Positions 50,657 to 60,254 of a DNA stretch of 64,000 nt are shown here, piece by piece (position 1 is the first letter of the stretch; every line of letters begins with the position of its first letter). The stretch is from the NCBI RefSeq assembly GCF_007595705.1, contig NZ_NISY01000007.1, positions 1-64,000 on the forward strand, read 5' to 3'. The notes under the pieces are model-generated. The model was not told where the DNA came from. It worked only from the letters and a program-made list of their open reading frames with translations, and searched no databases. This DNA is from Streptomyces sp. SAJ15. Its GTDB lineage: Bacteria; Actinomycetota; Actinomycetes; Streptomycetales; Streptomycetaceae. Both the position numbers and the translations under genes were made by a program.

Positions 50657-51142
50657 CTACTGGATCCGCGGCTCCTCTTCCTCCTCCTCGGGCAGCTTCA
50701 CATCGCTGACCGCGATGTTGACCTCGACCACCTCGAGGCCGGTCATCCGCTCCACCGCGGAGATCACGTCCTCCCGCACATTGCGGGCGACATCGCCGAT
50801 GGAATAGCCGTAGTCCACGACGATGTCCAGGTCGAGAGCCGTCTGCACCTCGCCCACCTCGGCCCGCACGCCGCGGGTCACCGAGCGGCCGCCGCCGGGC
50901 ACCCGGTCCCGCATGGCACCGAAGGTGCGCGCCATGCCGCTGCCGGTGGTGTGCACTCCCTCGACGTCCCGGGCCGCCAGGCCGGCGATCTTCTCGACCA
51001 CACCGTCGGCGATGGTCGTCCTGCCGCGCGAACCCGGGTCGCCGCCGCCCCTCCGGGTCGGCTGGCCACCACCTGACTTCCTGAGAGATTCGCGCGGCTC
51101 GTTCTCGTTCTCGGGCCGGTTCCGTGGTGCGGTGTCGGTCAT
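50657..51142 (-). CDS. Asp23/Gls24 family protein (first copy)
   Basis: A 161-residue cytoplasmic protein with a polar N-terminal tail of about 38 residues, then the Asp23 domain: T-I-A-D-G-V-V-E-K-I-A-G-L-A-A-R-D-V-E-G-V, L-D-I-V-V-D-Y-G-Y-S-I, and M-T-G-L-E-V-V-E-V-N-I-A-V. It ends in an acidic run of six glutamates. The ATG at 51142 has AAGGGG upstream at long spacing. First gene of the operon. Asp23 proteins form a membrane-associated layer tethered by AmaP. Confidence 0.92.
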   Translation of the reverse strand: MTDTAPRNRPENENEPRESLRKSGGGQPTRRGGGDPGSRGRTTIADGVVEKIAGLAARDVEGVHTTGSGMARTFGAMRDRVPGGGRSVTRGVRAEVGEVQTALDLDIVVDYGYSIGDVARNVREDVISAVERMTGLEVVEVNIAVSDVKLPEEEEEEPRIQ

Positions 51143-51157
51143 CGCCGATCACCCCTT

Positions 51158-51185
51158 CCGAAGGAAGATCCGAAGGAAGATCCGA
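51158..51185. repeat. Short direct repeat in Asp23 leader
   Basis: CCGAAGGAAGAT occurs twice in tandem (51158, 51170) plus CCGA of a third unit, 16 bp upstream of the first Asp23 start codon on the opposite strand. Confidence 0.8.
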
Positions 51186-51361
51186 GGGGCGGAACACGCC
51201 GCTCCTCTTGCCACCCTAAACGCGCCGCCCCCGACACGCTCCAACGATGTGGCACACGTGCGACCCCGCCGCTCGAACGGGTGGGTCGTCCGCCCGGCTC
51301 CCCCGGTGTGCGGCAGGCTGGGCGCAGGTACGGGCGTCGGGTGAGAAAAGGGGTGACGGCC

Positions 51362-52108
51362 GTGGTCGCCGACCGGCTGGCGCGGACGGTGCGGGAACAG
51401 CTCGGCATCGGCCGGCTGCTACCACTGGGCGGTCCCGCGGACGGCGCCTGGCTGACCGAGCGCGCCGCGGACGGGGTGCTGCGCGCCGCTGCCCGCGCGG
51501 TGCCCGGCGTACGGCTGGACAGGCTGCGGATCGGCCTGGCCGACCCGGCGCGCACGGAGCCGCCGGCGCTCCCGCCCCCGCCGAGCGCGCTGCCGCCGGG
51601 CCCGTTGCGCGTCGAGGCGACGCTCGCGACGGTCATGGACCGGCCGATCCCGGAGGCGGCTGAGGCCCTGCGCACGGCTCTGCACACCGCGTCGACACGG
51701 CGGCTGGGGCTCCGGGTCGAGAGGGTGGACCTACGGGTCACGGGACTGGTGGACGAGCCACCCGCCGGCCCGGCCGTCGAGGCTCCCGGCGGCCGCGACA
51801 CCGGTGGGCCGGCCACGCCCGGCAGACCGGCGGACCTCTCGGCGGCGGACCTTCCGCCCGCCGCGGCCGCCGTCGCGGCGGCGACAGCCGGGGTGCCGGG
51901 GGTGACCGGCCTGGCCGCCGCCCTGGGGGGCTCGGGGCGCGCGGTGACGATCGAGGAGCGCGCGGACGGCACCCTCGCGGTGCTGGTCCAGTTGGCGGTC
52001 GCCGCCGACCACCGCGCGCTGGACGTGGCCCTGGCCGTGCGCGCGGCGGTGGCGGAAGCGGCCGCCACCCCGACGGTGTCGGTGCTGGTGACGGCCGTGG
52101 ACGCCTGA
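51362..52108 (+). CDS. Conserved hypothetical protein divergent from the Asp23 operon
   Basis: A 248-residue cytoplasmic protein rich in alanine, proline and valine. Two segments (about 45-130 and 165-248) share an Asp23-like alternation, for example L-R-V-E-A-T-L-A-T-V-M-D-R-P-I and V-L-V-Q-L-A-V-A-A-D-H-R-A-L-D-V-A, so it may be a degenerate tandem Asp23-like protein. A proline-rich link lies between. Homologues next to Asp23 genes in Streptomyces carry misleading viral-protein names in databases. Start uncertain: GTG 51362 has AAGGGG 8 nt upstream; GTG 51353 and 51341 are in frame. Confidence 0.65.
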   Translation: MVADRLARTVREQLGIGRLLPLGGPADGAWLTERAADGVLRAAARAVPGVRLDRLRIGLADPARTEPPALPPPPSALPPGPLRVEATLATVMDRPIPEAAEALRTALHTASTRRLGLRVERVDLRVTGLVDEPPAGPAVEAPGGRDTGGPATPGRPADLSAADLPPAAAAVAAATAGVPGVTGLAAALGGSGRAVTIEERADGTLAVLVQLAVAADHRALDVALAVRAAVAEAAATPTVSVLVTAVDA

Positions 52109-52119
52109 AGCGCGCGCGT

Positions 52120-52312
52120 CCGGGGCTCACCGGGGCTCGTCGCGCGGGCCGGCGGTGCTCGGACGGGCGAGGCTCGGGAGGTCCGGTTCGGGACGGGCGG
52201 CGCTCGGGACGGGCCGCCGGGGCTCGTCGCGGTCGGCCGGGGAAGCGTGACGGGCCGGCCGGAGAACCGTGACGGTCGGCCGGGGCTCGTGCCGGGCCGG
52301 CCCGCCGGCGAC
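52120..52312. repeat. Degenerate G+C repeats between convergent genes
   Basis: The segment holds irregular copies of CGGGGCTCGTCGCG, GCTCGGGACGGG and CCGTGACGG(T/G)CGGCCGG. No exact period is kept. No gene or clean terminator is seen. Confidence 0.5.
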
Positions 52313-53092
52313 TCAGTCCGAGAGCCCCGCGAGGTCGCGCAGTCGGCGTGCCTGGGCGGCCCGCTCCGCGGCGCGCTGCTCGTCATAGGTCCGGTCGACC
52401 GCGCCGCGCAGCAGCGCCTTGGTCTCGATCACGGCGTCGCGCGGGGCGGCGAGCAGCGCCGCGGCCAGGTCCTGAACGGCGGAGTCGAGTTCCGCGGCGG
52501 GCACCACCAGGTTGGCGAGGCCGGTGCGCTCGGCCTCGTCGGCGTGGACCGCGCGGCCGGTGGCGCAGATTTCCAGCGCCCGCGCGTAGCCCACCAGCCC
52601 GACCAGCGGATGGGTGCCGGTGAGGTCGGGGACCAGGCCGAGGCTGGGCTCGCGCATCGCGAACTGCACATCGTCCGCGCAGACCCGCAGGTCACACGCG
52701 AGGGCCAGCTGGAAGCCGGCCCCGATGGCATGGCCCTGGACGGCGGCGATGGAGATGATGTCGTTCCGCCGCCACCAGCTGAACGCCTCCTGGTAGCCCG
52801 CTATGGCGGCGTCCAGCTCGGCGTCGGTGGAGCGCGCGAGATCGAGGAACGACGGCTCCCCGTCGAAGCCCTCCGGGGTGAAGCCCTGCCGGTCGAGTCC
52901 GGCGGAGAACGACGGGCCTTCGCCGCGCAGCACCACGACCCGCACGCTTCCGGGCAGCAGTTGCCCGGCCTCCGCCAGCGCCCGCCACAGCGCGGGCGTC
53001 TGGGCATTGCGCTTGGCGGGATTACGCAGGGTTACGATTGCCACCGCGTCATCGATGGTGAGGTGTACGCCGTCCTTGTCGAGCAGGGTCAC
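52313..53092 (-). CDS. Enoyl-CoA hydratase/isomerase family protein
   Basis: A 259-residue crotonase-fold enzyme. The oxyanion-hole segments are F-S-A-G-L-D (about 62-67) and Q-G-H-A-I-G-A-G-F-Q-L-A-L-A-C-D (about 119-134). The active-site region M-R-E-P-S-L-G-L-V-P-D has glutamate at one catalytic position and the second acidic residue is replaced by D-L-T-G-T. It acts on an acyl-CoA thioester, exact reaction unknown. The GTG at 53092 follows GGAGG. An A+T-rich palindrome lies 25 bp upstream. Confidence 0.88.
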   Translation of the reverse strand: MTLLDKDGVHLTIDDAVAIVTLRNPAKRNAQTPALWRALAEAGQLLPGSVRVVVLRGEGPSFSAGLDRQGFTPEGFDGEPSFLDLARSTDAELDAAIAGYQEAFSWWRRNDIISIAAVQGHAIGAGFQLALACDLRVCADDVQFAMREPSLGLVPDLTGTHPLVGLVGYARALEICATGRAVHADEAERTGLANLVVPAAELDSAVQDLAAALLAAPRDAVIETKALLRGAVDRTYDEQRAAERAAQARRLRDLAGLSD

Positions 53093-53116
53093 TGGGAGCC
53101 TCCGGTGGGCCGCAGT

Positions 53117-53132
53117 CAGTTTTAGTTAACTG
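53117..53132. promoter_or_regulatory. A+T-rich palindrome upstream of crotonase gene
   Basis: CAGTT and AACTG flank TTAGTT in a strikingly A+T-rich patch (53112-53142). It is a candidate operator or promoter core for the hydratase gene. Confidence 0.4.
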
Positions 53133-53283
53133 CACAGTAACCACCCGGCCGACCGGTTGATCAACCGGGTGGCACTGCCCGTTTTCACCGGAAACGACTT
53201 TCAGCGGCCGCCGACGGCCGGACGACCGACGACACGACGACCGGCACCGTACGGCCCCGTCGCCGCGAAGCGCCGGGCAGGCG

Positions 53284-53505
53284 TCAGGCCGAGGCGGCCT
53301 TCTTGCCCCGCGTCGCGCCACCGCGACCACGCAGCGTGACTCCGGATTCGCTGAGCATCCGGTGAACGAAGCCATAGGAACGTCCGGTCTCCTCGGCCAG
53401 CGCCCGAATGCTCGCACCGGAGTCGTACTTCTTCTTCAGGTCTGCCGCGAGCTTTTCGCGCGCGGCGCCGGTCACCCGGCTGCCCTTCTTCAGAGTCTCG
53501 GCCAC
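53284..53505 (-). CDS. Small helix-turn-helix DNA-binding protein
   Basis: A 73-residue basic protein. Residues 8-30 form a charged helix (G-A-A-R-E-K-L-A-A-D-L-K-K-K-Y). A resolvase/Hin-like HTH follows: S-I-R-A-L-A-E-E-T-G-R-S-Y-G-F-V-H-R-M-L (about 32-51). The C-terminus G-R-G-G-A-T-R-G-K-K is a basic tail of the kind that contacts the minor groove. The GTG at 53505 follows GAGGAGG. It is highly conserved in Streptomyces as I recall; targets unknown. It could be nucleoid-associated. Confidence 0.85.
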   Translation of the reverse strand: MAETLKKGSRVTGAAREKLAADLKKKYDSGASIRALAEETGRSYGFVHRMLSESGVTLRGRGGATRGKKAASA

Positions 53506-53798
53506 CCGTGCCTCCTCATGGGAAGTGCGCTCTGGACTCTCATGATCACCCCTAGCCGGCCTCCTGGCCACCCATTCGGCAAGGTCCATGAGACAAGACT
53601 TCGGCGAAATCGCGGCCCGAGAGGCGGCGGAATGCCATATTCCGGCGCTGTCCGGCCATGACGCCATCCGGATCCGGACGCGAAGCACCTGGTCAGAGCG
53701 CACACGAGTGGCTACGGAGTGAAACGACCCGGCGCGTGCCACGCGGCGCGCGCCGGGCGGTTGCGGCGCGCCGCGATATGAGCCCTTCTCACTCAGAT
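53506..53798. other. Intergenic region upstream of the small HTH gene
   Basis: With the inverted repeat at 53799-53829 this makes a 367-bp spacer between the HTH gene and the ABC-F stop. It is less G+C-rich than its surroundings and holds no supported gene. It presumably carries the HTH promoter. Confidence 0.5.
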
Positions 53799-53829
53799 GA
53801 TGGATCACCCATCGGCCGAATGATCCATC
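53799..53829. promoter_or_regulatory. Inverted repeat GATGGATCA...TGATCCATC
   Basis: Perfect 9-bp arms at 53799-53807 and 53821-53829 around a 13-nt spacer, 44 bp after the ABC-F stop. Position suggests a terminator for ABC-F; the low G+C content suggests instead an operator. Confidence 0.45.
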
Positions 53830-53872
53830 GCACCTTGATCAAGAGACCGGAGGGCGATCCGGGGTGAGCGGC

Positions 53873-55471
<1,599 letters not shown>

Positions 55472-55680
55472 GGATTTACTCCTGGGCAGGATGGGCGGCG
55501 GGAACGGACTGACGGGAGATGGGTCGGACCACGCCGTCTAATGCACGAGGAGAAATGCCATGGGGTCAGTTTAGCGGGCAGCGCAAACCGTTTTATCGGC
55601 CTCGAACGGCTCCGAGGGGGCCGCCGACCGGCCTTGACGCCGCTACCGGCCCGGTGTTGTCAGACCCCGGTGCCAGACTG

Positions 55681-55694
55681 TGTGACAGGTCACA
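55681..55694. promoter_or_regulatory. 14-bp palindrome TGTGAC-AG-GTCACA
   Basis: A perfect palindrome 29 bp upstream of the VOC gene start. TTGTCA ends about 20 nt before it and could be a -35 box, which would place the palindrome over the -10 region. Confidence 0.5.
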
Positions 55695-55723
55695 GAATCG
55701 TGGATCCACGAAGGGTGAGTGAC

Positions 55724-56182
55724 ATGGCGAACACCGGGACGGGCGGGTCGGCCGGGGCGGTTGGGACGAGCGGTGCGGCGGGCCCGAGCATCTGTCCGAC
55801 GCTGCTGTATCGCGACGCCAAAGCGGCGATCCGGCAGCTGACGGAGGCGTTCGGCTTCACCACGGTGCATGTGTACGAGGACGACGAGGGCAGGGTGCTG
55901 CACGCCGAGCTCCGCTACGGCAACGGCCTGGTGATGCTCGGCTCCAAGGACCGGGAGGGCGGCTTCGCCAAGGCCATGGCCGACGCCGGGCCCGCCGGCG
56001 CCTATGTGGTCGTCCAGGACGTGGACGCCCACTTCCAGCGGGCCGGGGAGCACGGCGTGGAGATCCTGATGGAGCCCACCGACCAGGACTACGGCTCGCG
56101 GGACTACATGGCGCGGGACCGCGAGGGCAACGTCTGGAGCTTCGGCACCTATGTGCCGGGCGTAGGCGCCGAGGAGGGCTGA
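55724..56182 (+). CDS. VOC (glyoxalase-like) family protein
   Basis: A 152-residue cytoplasmic protein of the vicinal-oxygen-chelate superfamily, closest to the PhnB/YdeN-like branch. It has a short Gly/Ala/Ser-rich N-terminal tail and paired beta-alpha-beta-beta-beta units: A-K-A-A-I-R-Q-L-T-E-A-F-G-F, V-V-V-Q-D-V-D-A-H-F-Q-R-A, and D-Y-G-S-R-D-Y-M-A-R-D-R-E-G-N-V-W-S-F-G-T-Y. The closing D-P-x-G-N-x-W-type motif is here D-R-E-G-N-V-W. Substrate unknown. ATG 55724 has AAGGG 8 nt upstream; GTG 55715 is too close to it. Confidence 0.88.
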   Translation: MANTGTGGSAGAVGTSGAAGPSICPTLLYRDAKAAIRQLTEAFGFTTVHVYEDDEGRVLHAELRYGNGLVMLGSKDREGGFAKAMADAGPAGAYVVVQDVDAHFQRAGEHGVEILMEPTDQDYGSRDYMARDREGNVWSFGTYVPGVGAEEG

Positions 56183-56205
56183 GCGGACCACCGGCGCGCG
56201 GGAGC

Positions 56206-56317
56206 GGGATGAGCGCCCGCGCGAGTGAGCGTGGGAGCGGGTGAGCGCCGGCGCGCATGAACGTGGGAGGGGTGAGTGCCCGCGCGAGTGAGCGTGGGAG
56301 CGGGTGAGTGCCCGCGC
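56206..56317. repeat. Minisatellite, about 3.5 units of 31-33 bp
   Basis: GGG(A)TGAGCGCC-type unit starts lie at 56206, 56239, 56270 and 56302, with GCGAGTGAGCGTGGGAG between. GCGGG and CCCGC inside a unit can pair around TGAGCG. The array lies between convergent genes. Confidence 0.85.
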
Positions 56318-56412
56318 CGAAGTACCGGAGCGCGGAGGTGCCGGCCGGAGCGCGGGGTCGCTACGGGGGCTGGGGGCCGGGCGGTGTCCCGGCCCCCTCG
56401 GAGACCGATCGG

Positions 56413-57996
56413 TCAGACGCTGCCGGTGTGCACCTGGAAGGCGGCGCGCCGGACCGCCTTGGCCAGGGCCGGGTCGGGGTGTGCGGCGGCGAGGGCCACC
56501 AGGACCTGCACGGTCCGGGGGTGGCCGACGGCGCGCACCTCCTCCAGGAGGGCGGGGACGGTGCCCTGCACGGCGCTCTCCAGGTGGCGTACGAGCAGCG
56601 GGCTCTCGCCGTGGTCGGAGACGGCCGCCGCGGTGTCCACCCACAACCAGGTGGCCTCCTCGCGGGTGAGCACGTCGAGGGCGTCTTCGGGGTCGGCGCC
56701 CTCGATCTCGGCCACCCAGAGCAGGGCGTACGGACGCAGCACGGGCTCGTCGACGATGGCGCGCACGGCGGGTTCGGCGGGGGCGCCGACCACGCGCAGC
56801 GCGTCGAAGGCCAGGCCGCGCAGGAGCGCGTCGTCGCCGCGCGCCACGTCGAGGAGTTCGGTCACGGCGCTGCCGACGGGGCGGGCGGCGAGCCAGGCGC
56901 GGTACTCGGCGCGGGCGGGGCCGGGTGTCAACCGCGCGCAGCCGCGCAGCATGGCGGCGGCGGGCTGCTCGATGTTCCCGGCGGGGCTCTGGGCGGCGAC
57001 GCAGATCTGCTCCAGCTTGACCCACACCGCCCAGTTCCCGAGCGCGGTCAGCTCGGCCTCGCGCGGGCGCGGGTCGTTCGCCGCGCCCGGCTCGGGGGCG
57101 CGGCTGCCGCCCGGCTCGGAGACGTGGCCGTCCGCGTGGCCCCCGCAGTCGTCGGGGCCGTGGCGCACGACCAGGGCGCCGACGGAGGCGAGCGCGCCGA
57201 GCGCCCAGTCGAGCAGCGCGGCGAGCGGGGTGCCGGATTCGGTTCCGGATTCGGTTCCGGATGCGGTTCCGGTTCCGGCCTCCGCTCCGGATTCGGTTCC
57301 GGATTCCGTGCCGGTACCGGCTTCGGGGCCGGTTCCCGCCGGACCGTCGGCGGGCGCGCCGTCGCCGGGCGGGGGCGCCTCCCCGTACGGCGGCACCTCG
57401 CAGCGCTCGGTGCGCAGCTCGGCCACGCGCTGGCGCAGCATGTCCAGGAGGGTGTCGAGCGGCACCGGACCCGCGGAGAGCTGGAGCAGGGAGAGCAGCT
57501 GCGGGATGGCCTCCACCACCTCCGCCACCGCTGTCGGCCCGGCTTCGACCGGGGCCGGGCGGGCCAGCGACCAGGCGTCGAAGAGGGCGACCCAGCCGCG
57601 CAGCACGGCGCTGTCGTCGCGGTCCCAGGCGGTGAGCCGCCAGCCGGGGCGGGCCCGGCCGCCGTGCGGCTCGATCAGGCCCACCAGCCGGGCCCGATCC
57701 CAGTCGGTGCGCACCTGGTCCGGGCCCAGGCCCAGTGCGGCGGCCGCGCGGTCGGCGGTCTCGACGGACAGGGCGCCGGGCGCGCTGCCCTCGGCGACGG
57801 CCCAGCGGGCCACCCGCACCGCGTCGGCCAGGCCCGTCCTGGCCTGCCAGGCCAGTTCGGCGGGGGGCGGGGTGCCCTCGGGCGGGCGCGGGGCCGGACG
57901 GCTGGGGCCGCGGTGCGCCCCGGCCCGGCGGGCGGCGGCGAGCGGCTGTTTGGGGACGAGTCGGAGCCGGGAGTCGCGCGGAGTACGGGACGTCAC
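56413..57996 (-). CDS. Large conserved hypothetical protein
   Basis: A 527-residue cytoplasmic protein of no known family. The first half (about 40-200) is helical, with a winged-helix-like stretch V-E-T-A-D-R-A-A-A-A-L-G-L. A variable insert (about 205-265) is made of T-E-S-G and G-T-G-T units. The second half (about 265-527) is HEAT-like: repeated helices such as L-L-R-G-L-A-F-D-A-L-R-V-V-G and V-Q-V-L-V-A-L-A-A-A-H-P. The GTG at 57996 follows AAGGGCGAG. Codon bias is normal. Function unknown. Confidence 0.75.
   Translation of the reverse strand: MTSRTPRDSRLRLVPKQPLAAARRAGAHRGPSRPAPRPPEGTPPPAELAWQARTGLADAVRVARWAVAEGSAPGALSVETADRAAAALGLGPDQVRTDWDRARLVGLIEPHGGRARPGWRLTAWDRDDSAVLRGWVALFDAWSLARPAPVEAGPTAVAEVVEAIPQLLSLLQLSAGPVPLDTLLDMLRQRVAELRTERCEVPPYGEAPPPGDGAPADGPAGTGPEAGTGTESGTESGAEAGTGTASGTESGTESGTPLAALLDWALGALASVGALVVRHGPDDCGGHADGHVSEPGGSRAPEPGAANDPRPREAELTALGNWAVWVKLEQICVAAQSPAGNIEQPAAAMLRGCARLTPGPARAEYRAWLAARPVGSAVTELLDVARGDDALLRGLAFDALRVVGAPAEPAVRAIVDEPVLRPYALLWVAEIEGADPEDALDVLTREEATWLWVDTAAAVSDHGESPLLVRHLESAVQGTVPALLEEVRAVGHPRTVQVLVALAAAHPDPALAKAVRRAAFQVHTGSV
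57236..57335. repeat. Short tandem repeats inside hypothetical gene
   Basis: GGTTCCGGATTC-type 12-bp units and variants repeat about eight times and encode the T-E-S-G insert. The reading frame is kept, so changes in copy number would alter only the insert length. Confidence 0.8.
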
Positions 57997-58156
57997 GGAA
58001 GCAGTCTCGCCCTTGACGGCCCGAAAGCCCAATCGGTACCCGTCTGGCGGTTACGTTCCCGCTGGCGGCGGCGGTAGCCGGACGTCCCGGTGACGGCGGT
58101 GGCGGGCCTCGCGCGGCGTGGGGCGACGCGCCCGCGGGCCTGGCGGGTCTTCCGCG

Positions 58157-59290
58157 TCACATGTGGGGGGTCAGGAAGCGCCGCAGGGCCTCTTCGTAGC
58201 CCCTCGGGTCGGCGTTCCACATCGATGCGTGCGGGGCGTGCGGGACGGTGTGAAGGGTGACCAGGTCGGGGCGGCGCGCGGCGAGTTCGCGCGAGAGGTC
58301 GAAGGGCGCGAGGGCGTCGTCCGGGCCGTGCAGGAGGAGCGTCGGCACGGTCAGCCGCTCGGGGTCGATGGCGTCCGCGTCGCCGGTTCCGGGGTCGCGC
58401 AGCCCGGTCCTGCCCTGGACGCTGCGGATGGCGAGCGGGAGCAGCGGGGCCGGGACGCCGCGGGCGGCGGCGAGGGCGCGCAGGGTGGTCGGCCAGTGGA
58501 GCACCGGGGAGTCGAGCACGAGGCCGTCGATCCGACCCCGCAGCGCGGAGTTGGTGGAGGCCCGCAGCGCCATGGTGGCGCCGACGGACCAGCCGTACAG
58601 GATGATCCGCTCGGCGCCGTAGCGCACCGCGTACCGGATCGCGGCGTCCAGGTCGCGCCACTCGGCGTCGCCGAGGTGGCCGATGCCGTCCGCGAGGGCG
58701 GGCGCGCCGACGTCGCCGCGGTAGGCGACGTCGAGGATCGGGAGCCGGTGCCGGTGCAGGAACGGCATCACGACCATCGGGTGCTCGCGCGTGGTGCCCA
58801 GACCGTGGACGGTGATCACCCAGGTGGTGCGGGACCCGGGCAGGAACCAGGCGGGCAGCGCGCCGAGCTCTCCGGGGATGTCGACGTCCGCGTGCTCCAG
58901 CCCGAGGGCGTCGTGCGGGTTGCCGATGTGGACCTGCGGGGTCAGCCGCACCCGGCTGCCGGCGCCGAGGGTGCCGTGCGTGATCCGCTCCAGCCGGCGT
59001 ACGACGGAGTCGGGCGGGTGCGGGGCCTCGTCGATCACCGGTCCGACGATGGCGTGCGAGGCGGCTCCGCTGAGCCCGTAGGTGCCGGGGCGCAGTGCCG
59101 CAAGGGTGCGGGTGAGGGTGATCCGCCCGGGTTCGATGGCGTGCACCGTCAGGCGGGGGTCGTGGGGCAGCGGGCGCGTGAGCGACGGTCTGAGGGCAGC
59201 GTCGGCGGCGTACCGTCCGGCGACCACGGCCGCCGCTCCGGCACCCAACACCGTCATGGCGGCCAGGGCCACCGCTGTTCGCGGGCGCAT
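58157..59290 (-). CDS. Membrane-anchored or secreted alpha/beta hydrolase
   Basis: A 377-residue protein with an N-terminal hydrophobic segment (R-P-R-T then about 5-27) that is a signal peptide or anchor. The hydrolase domain (about 150-377) has V-H-G-L-G (oxyanion), the nucleophile elbow G-W-S-V-G, the acid in H-G-P-D-D-A-L-A-P and histidine in P-H-A-P-H. It resembles the BAAT/dienelactone-hydrolase-type alpha/beta hydrolases of actinobacteria with an extra N-terminal beta domain. Substrate unknown. The ATG at 59290 follows GAGG. Confidence 0.85.
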   Translation of the reverse strand: MRPRTAVALAAMTVLGAGAAAVVAGRYAADAALRPSLTRPLPHDPRLTVHAIEPGRITLTRTLAALRPGTYGLSGAASHAIVGPVIDEAPHPPDSVVRRLERITHGTLGAGSRVRLTPQVHIGNPHDALGLEHADVDIPGELGALPAWFLPGSRTTWVITVHGLGTTREHPMVVMPFLHRHRLPILDVAYRGDVGAPALADGIGHLGDAEWRDLDAAIRYAVRYGAERIILYGWSVGATMALRASTNSALRGRIDGLVLDSPVLHWPTTLRALAAARGVPAPLLPLAIRSVQGRTGLRDPGTGDADAIDPERLTVPTLLLHGPDDALAPFDLSRELAARRPDLVTLHTVPHAPHASMWNADPRGYEEALRRFLTPHM

Positions 59291-59456
59291 GCACCTCAGT
59301 GTCGGGACGAGGGACGGTGGGGGCCAGTGGGGTGGGCCGTTGGAGTGAGGCACCCGTTCCCGAGGCGGCGCCCGCCCCGGACCTCGAAGACCTCTGTGCC
59401 TCGACGCCGAGGCCGCGCCGCCTCGCGACCAACCCCGGGGTGCGCGGACCGCCGGG

Positions 59457-60113
59457 TCACCGTGGCTGTCCGTAGTCGCGGAACTTGGCCGCGGCCGCGC
59501 GGAGCTCGGCCGGGGAGAGCAGCGTGGGCGTGCGGCCGGGGACCGAGGAGGCGGTCAGCCAGACGCGGCACATCCACTCCAGTTGCGCGGTGCGGTCGTA
59601 CGCCTGGGCCAGGGTGGCGCCGTACGCGATGGTGCCGTGGTTGCGCAGCAGGCAGGCGGTGCGGTCGCGCAGCGCGGCGAGCATGTGCGTGGCGAGCTCG
59701 TCGGTGCCGTAGAGCGCGTAGCGGGCGACCCGCACCGGGCCGCCCAGGGCGGCGGTCATGTAGTGCACGGGCGGCAGCTCGTCGACGAGCGTGGAGACGG
59801 CGGTGGCGTGCACCGCGTGGGTGTGGACCACGGCGGCCGCGTCGGTGGCGCGGTAGATCGCCAGGTGCACGGGGAGCTCGCTGGTGGGTTGCAGCTCGCC
59901 CAGGGTCCGCCGGCCGTCGAGGTCCACGCCGACCGGCTGGTCGGGGTCCAGTTCCGCGTAGGGGACGCCGCTGGGGGTCACCAGGACGGTGTCGCCGACC
60001 CGCGCGGAGACGTTGCCGGAGGTGCCGACGACCAGGCCGTCGGCGGTGCTCCGGCGGGCTGTGGCCACCACCTCGGCCCATGCCGTGTAGAGCGCTCGTG
60101 ACCTCGCCGTCAC
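59457..60113 (-). CDS. Class II aldolase/adducin family protein
   Basis: A 218-residue zinc aldolase of the fuculose/ribulose-phosphate type. The glycine loop G-T-S-G-N-V-S-A-R, T-P-S-G-V-P-Y, the zinc histidines in H-T-H-A-V-H, and R-N-H-G-T-I-A-Y-G with a third histidine are all present. The catalytic glutamate (usually about residue 73) aligns with L-Q-P-T-S-E-L. It probably cleaves a deoxy-sugar phosphate or methylthioribulose-type substrate. I chose GTG 60113, 8 nt after GGAGG; in-frame ATGs at 60137 and further upstream are alternatives. Confidence 0.88.
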   Translation of the reverse strand: MTARSRALYTAWAEVVATARRSTADGLVVGTSGNVSARVGDTVLVTPSGVPYAELDPDQPVGVDLDGRRTLGELQPTSELPVHLAIYRATDAAAVVHTHAVHATAVSTLVDELPPVHYMTAALGGPVRVARYALYGTDELATHMLAALRDRTACLLRNHGTIAYGATLAQAYDRTAQLEWMCRVWLTASSVPGRTPTLLSPAELRAAAAKFRDYGQPR

Positions 60114-60254
60114 TCCCACCACCTCCGCGTCGATCATCGCAGTGCCCCGGTCCATGAGCAGCGGCAACACCCACCTCATACTTGCCATGGGCATGTCGAT
60201 CTTCCGATACGCTACGGAGGTTCTGTCACGCGCATCGCCGTTCCGGGGGGACAC

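Noticed and set aside
55555..55722. A 55-codon open frame with a good ribosome binding site (GAGGAG) ending at the VOC gene start
   Set aside because: Composition is arginine/proline-rich without codon bias, and the frame crosses the promoter-like region and palindrome of the VOC gene. It may be fortuitous.
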